From the NCBI GenBank assembly GCA_943787265.1, contig CALSLT010000021.1, forward strand, positions 62,001 to 126,000: 64,000 nt of DNA, in the 5' to 3' direction; not shown here. Origin of the DNA: an uncultured Planctomycetaceae bacterium. Lineage in GTDB: Bacteria; Planctomycetota; Planctomycetia; Planctomycetales; Planctomycetaceae. More notes on this DNA, generated by a model that saw nothing but the letters and a program-made list of their open reading frames with translations, was not told where the DNA came from and did not search any database. Numbering within the stretch: position 1 is the first letter of the stretch.

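Larger units (their letters stand above)
27455..64000 (+). repeat. Long array of Gly/Asp-rich E-N-L-T-G-G beta modules
   Basis: The basic module reads A-x-W-x-I ... F-x-x-I-E-N-L-T-G-G-x-G-D-D-x-F-x-F-x-x-G-x-x-L-x-G-x-I-D-G-G-x-G-x-D-T-L. I count more than 30 recognisable E-N-L (or D-N-L, E-S-L) anchors, for example near 29585, 32041, 32894, 35537, 41718, 44255, 49672, 51998, 54178, 56531, 59696 and 62071. The G-G-x-G-x-D pieces resemble degenerate RTX nonapeptides, so calcium binding and beta-roll-like stacking are likely. The array continues to the window edge. Confidence 0.8.

Noticed and set aside
27455-64000. CRISPR or non-coding tandem repeat
   Set aside because: The repeats vary in length and sequence, keep one reading frame throughout and are conserved at protein level rather than as DNA.
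27455-64000. Canonical RTX toxin with type I secretion
   Set aside because: The G-G-x-G-x-D pieces are degenerate and spaced within longer modules. No C-terminal secretion signal or ABC transporter genes are visible in this window.
1-64000. tRNA, rRNA, prophage, transposase or integrase genes
   Set aside because: I saw no sequence or protein motif supporting any of these. Nearly all of the window is accounted for by five protein-coding genes.

Overview
This window looks like a planctomycete (Planctomycetota) chromosome of moderately high GC. I infer this from the kinds of genes present: a membrane-anchored protein with LRRs of the T-D-x-G-L type, a secreted SMP-30 plus FG-GAP protein, a stand-alone rnpA, and above all one enormous secreted repeat gene whose N-terminus carries a LEPR-XLL-like leader motif (LEARTLL). 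I cannot assign a genus from sequence alone.

Layout. Positions 1-6068 (+) hold most of a membrane-anchored leucine-rich-repeat protein that starts before the window. It is built from six copies of a super-repeat of about 1 kb, and its first copy is shortened and crosses a frame break near position 302. It converges on rnpA (6090-6461, -), the RNase P protein, which has no rpmH beside it. Next is a secreted SMP-30/gluconolactonase-like plus FG-GAP protein (6645-8864, -). It is divergent from a small five-helix membrane protein of unknown function (9079-9939, +). About 700 bases of apparently non-coding DNA follow, with a hairpin and an 11-base direct repeat.

The remaining 83% of the window (10649-64000, +) is a single open reading frame that runs off the right edge: at least 17,784 codons without a stop. 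In order it contains: a basic N-terminus with LEARTLL; small repeated beta modules; a pre-peptidase C-terminal (PPC) domain; a matrixin-like zinc protease (HEIAHVLGLGH); a second, interrupted PPC domain; beta-helix-like stretches; PPC and propeller-like regions; a jelly-roll-like domain; cadherin-like repeats; and then about 36 kb of Gly/Asp/Asn/Thr-rich modules (E-N-L-T-G-G-x-x-x-D-x-F type) organised in higher-order repeats.

The most notable observation is in that last part. Several globular domains sit inside the repeat, and three of them interrupt the equivalent point of the module: two von Willebrand factor A domains and an Asp-box beta-propeller. The propeller itself contains a second metzincin-like protease domain. 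An FG-GAP propeller is inserted at another fixed point. This reads as a repeat scaffold that displays interchangeable domains at fixed sites. The gene is probably a secreted or cell-surface giant adhesin or protease-like protein. Its true end, its secretion machinery and its function lie outside what this window shows.
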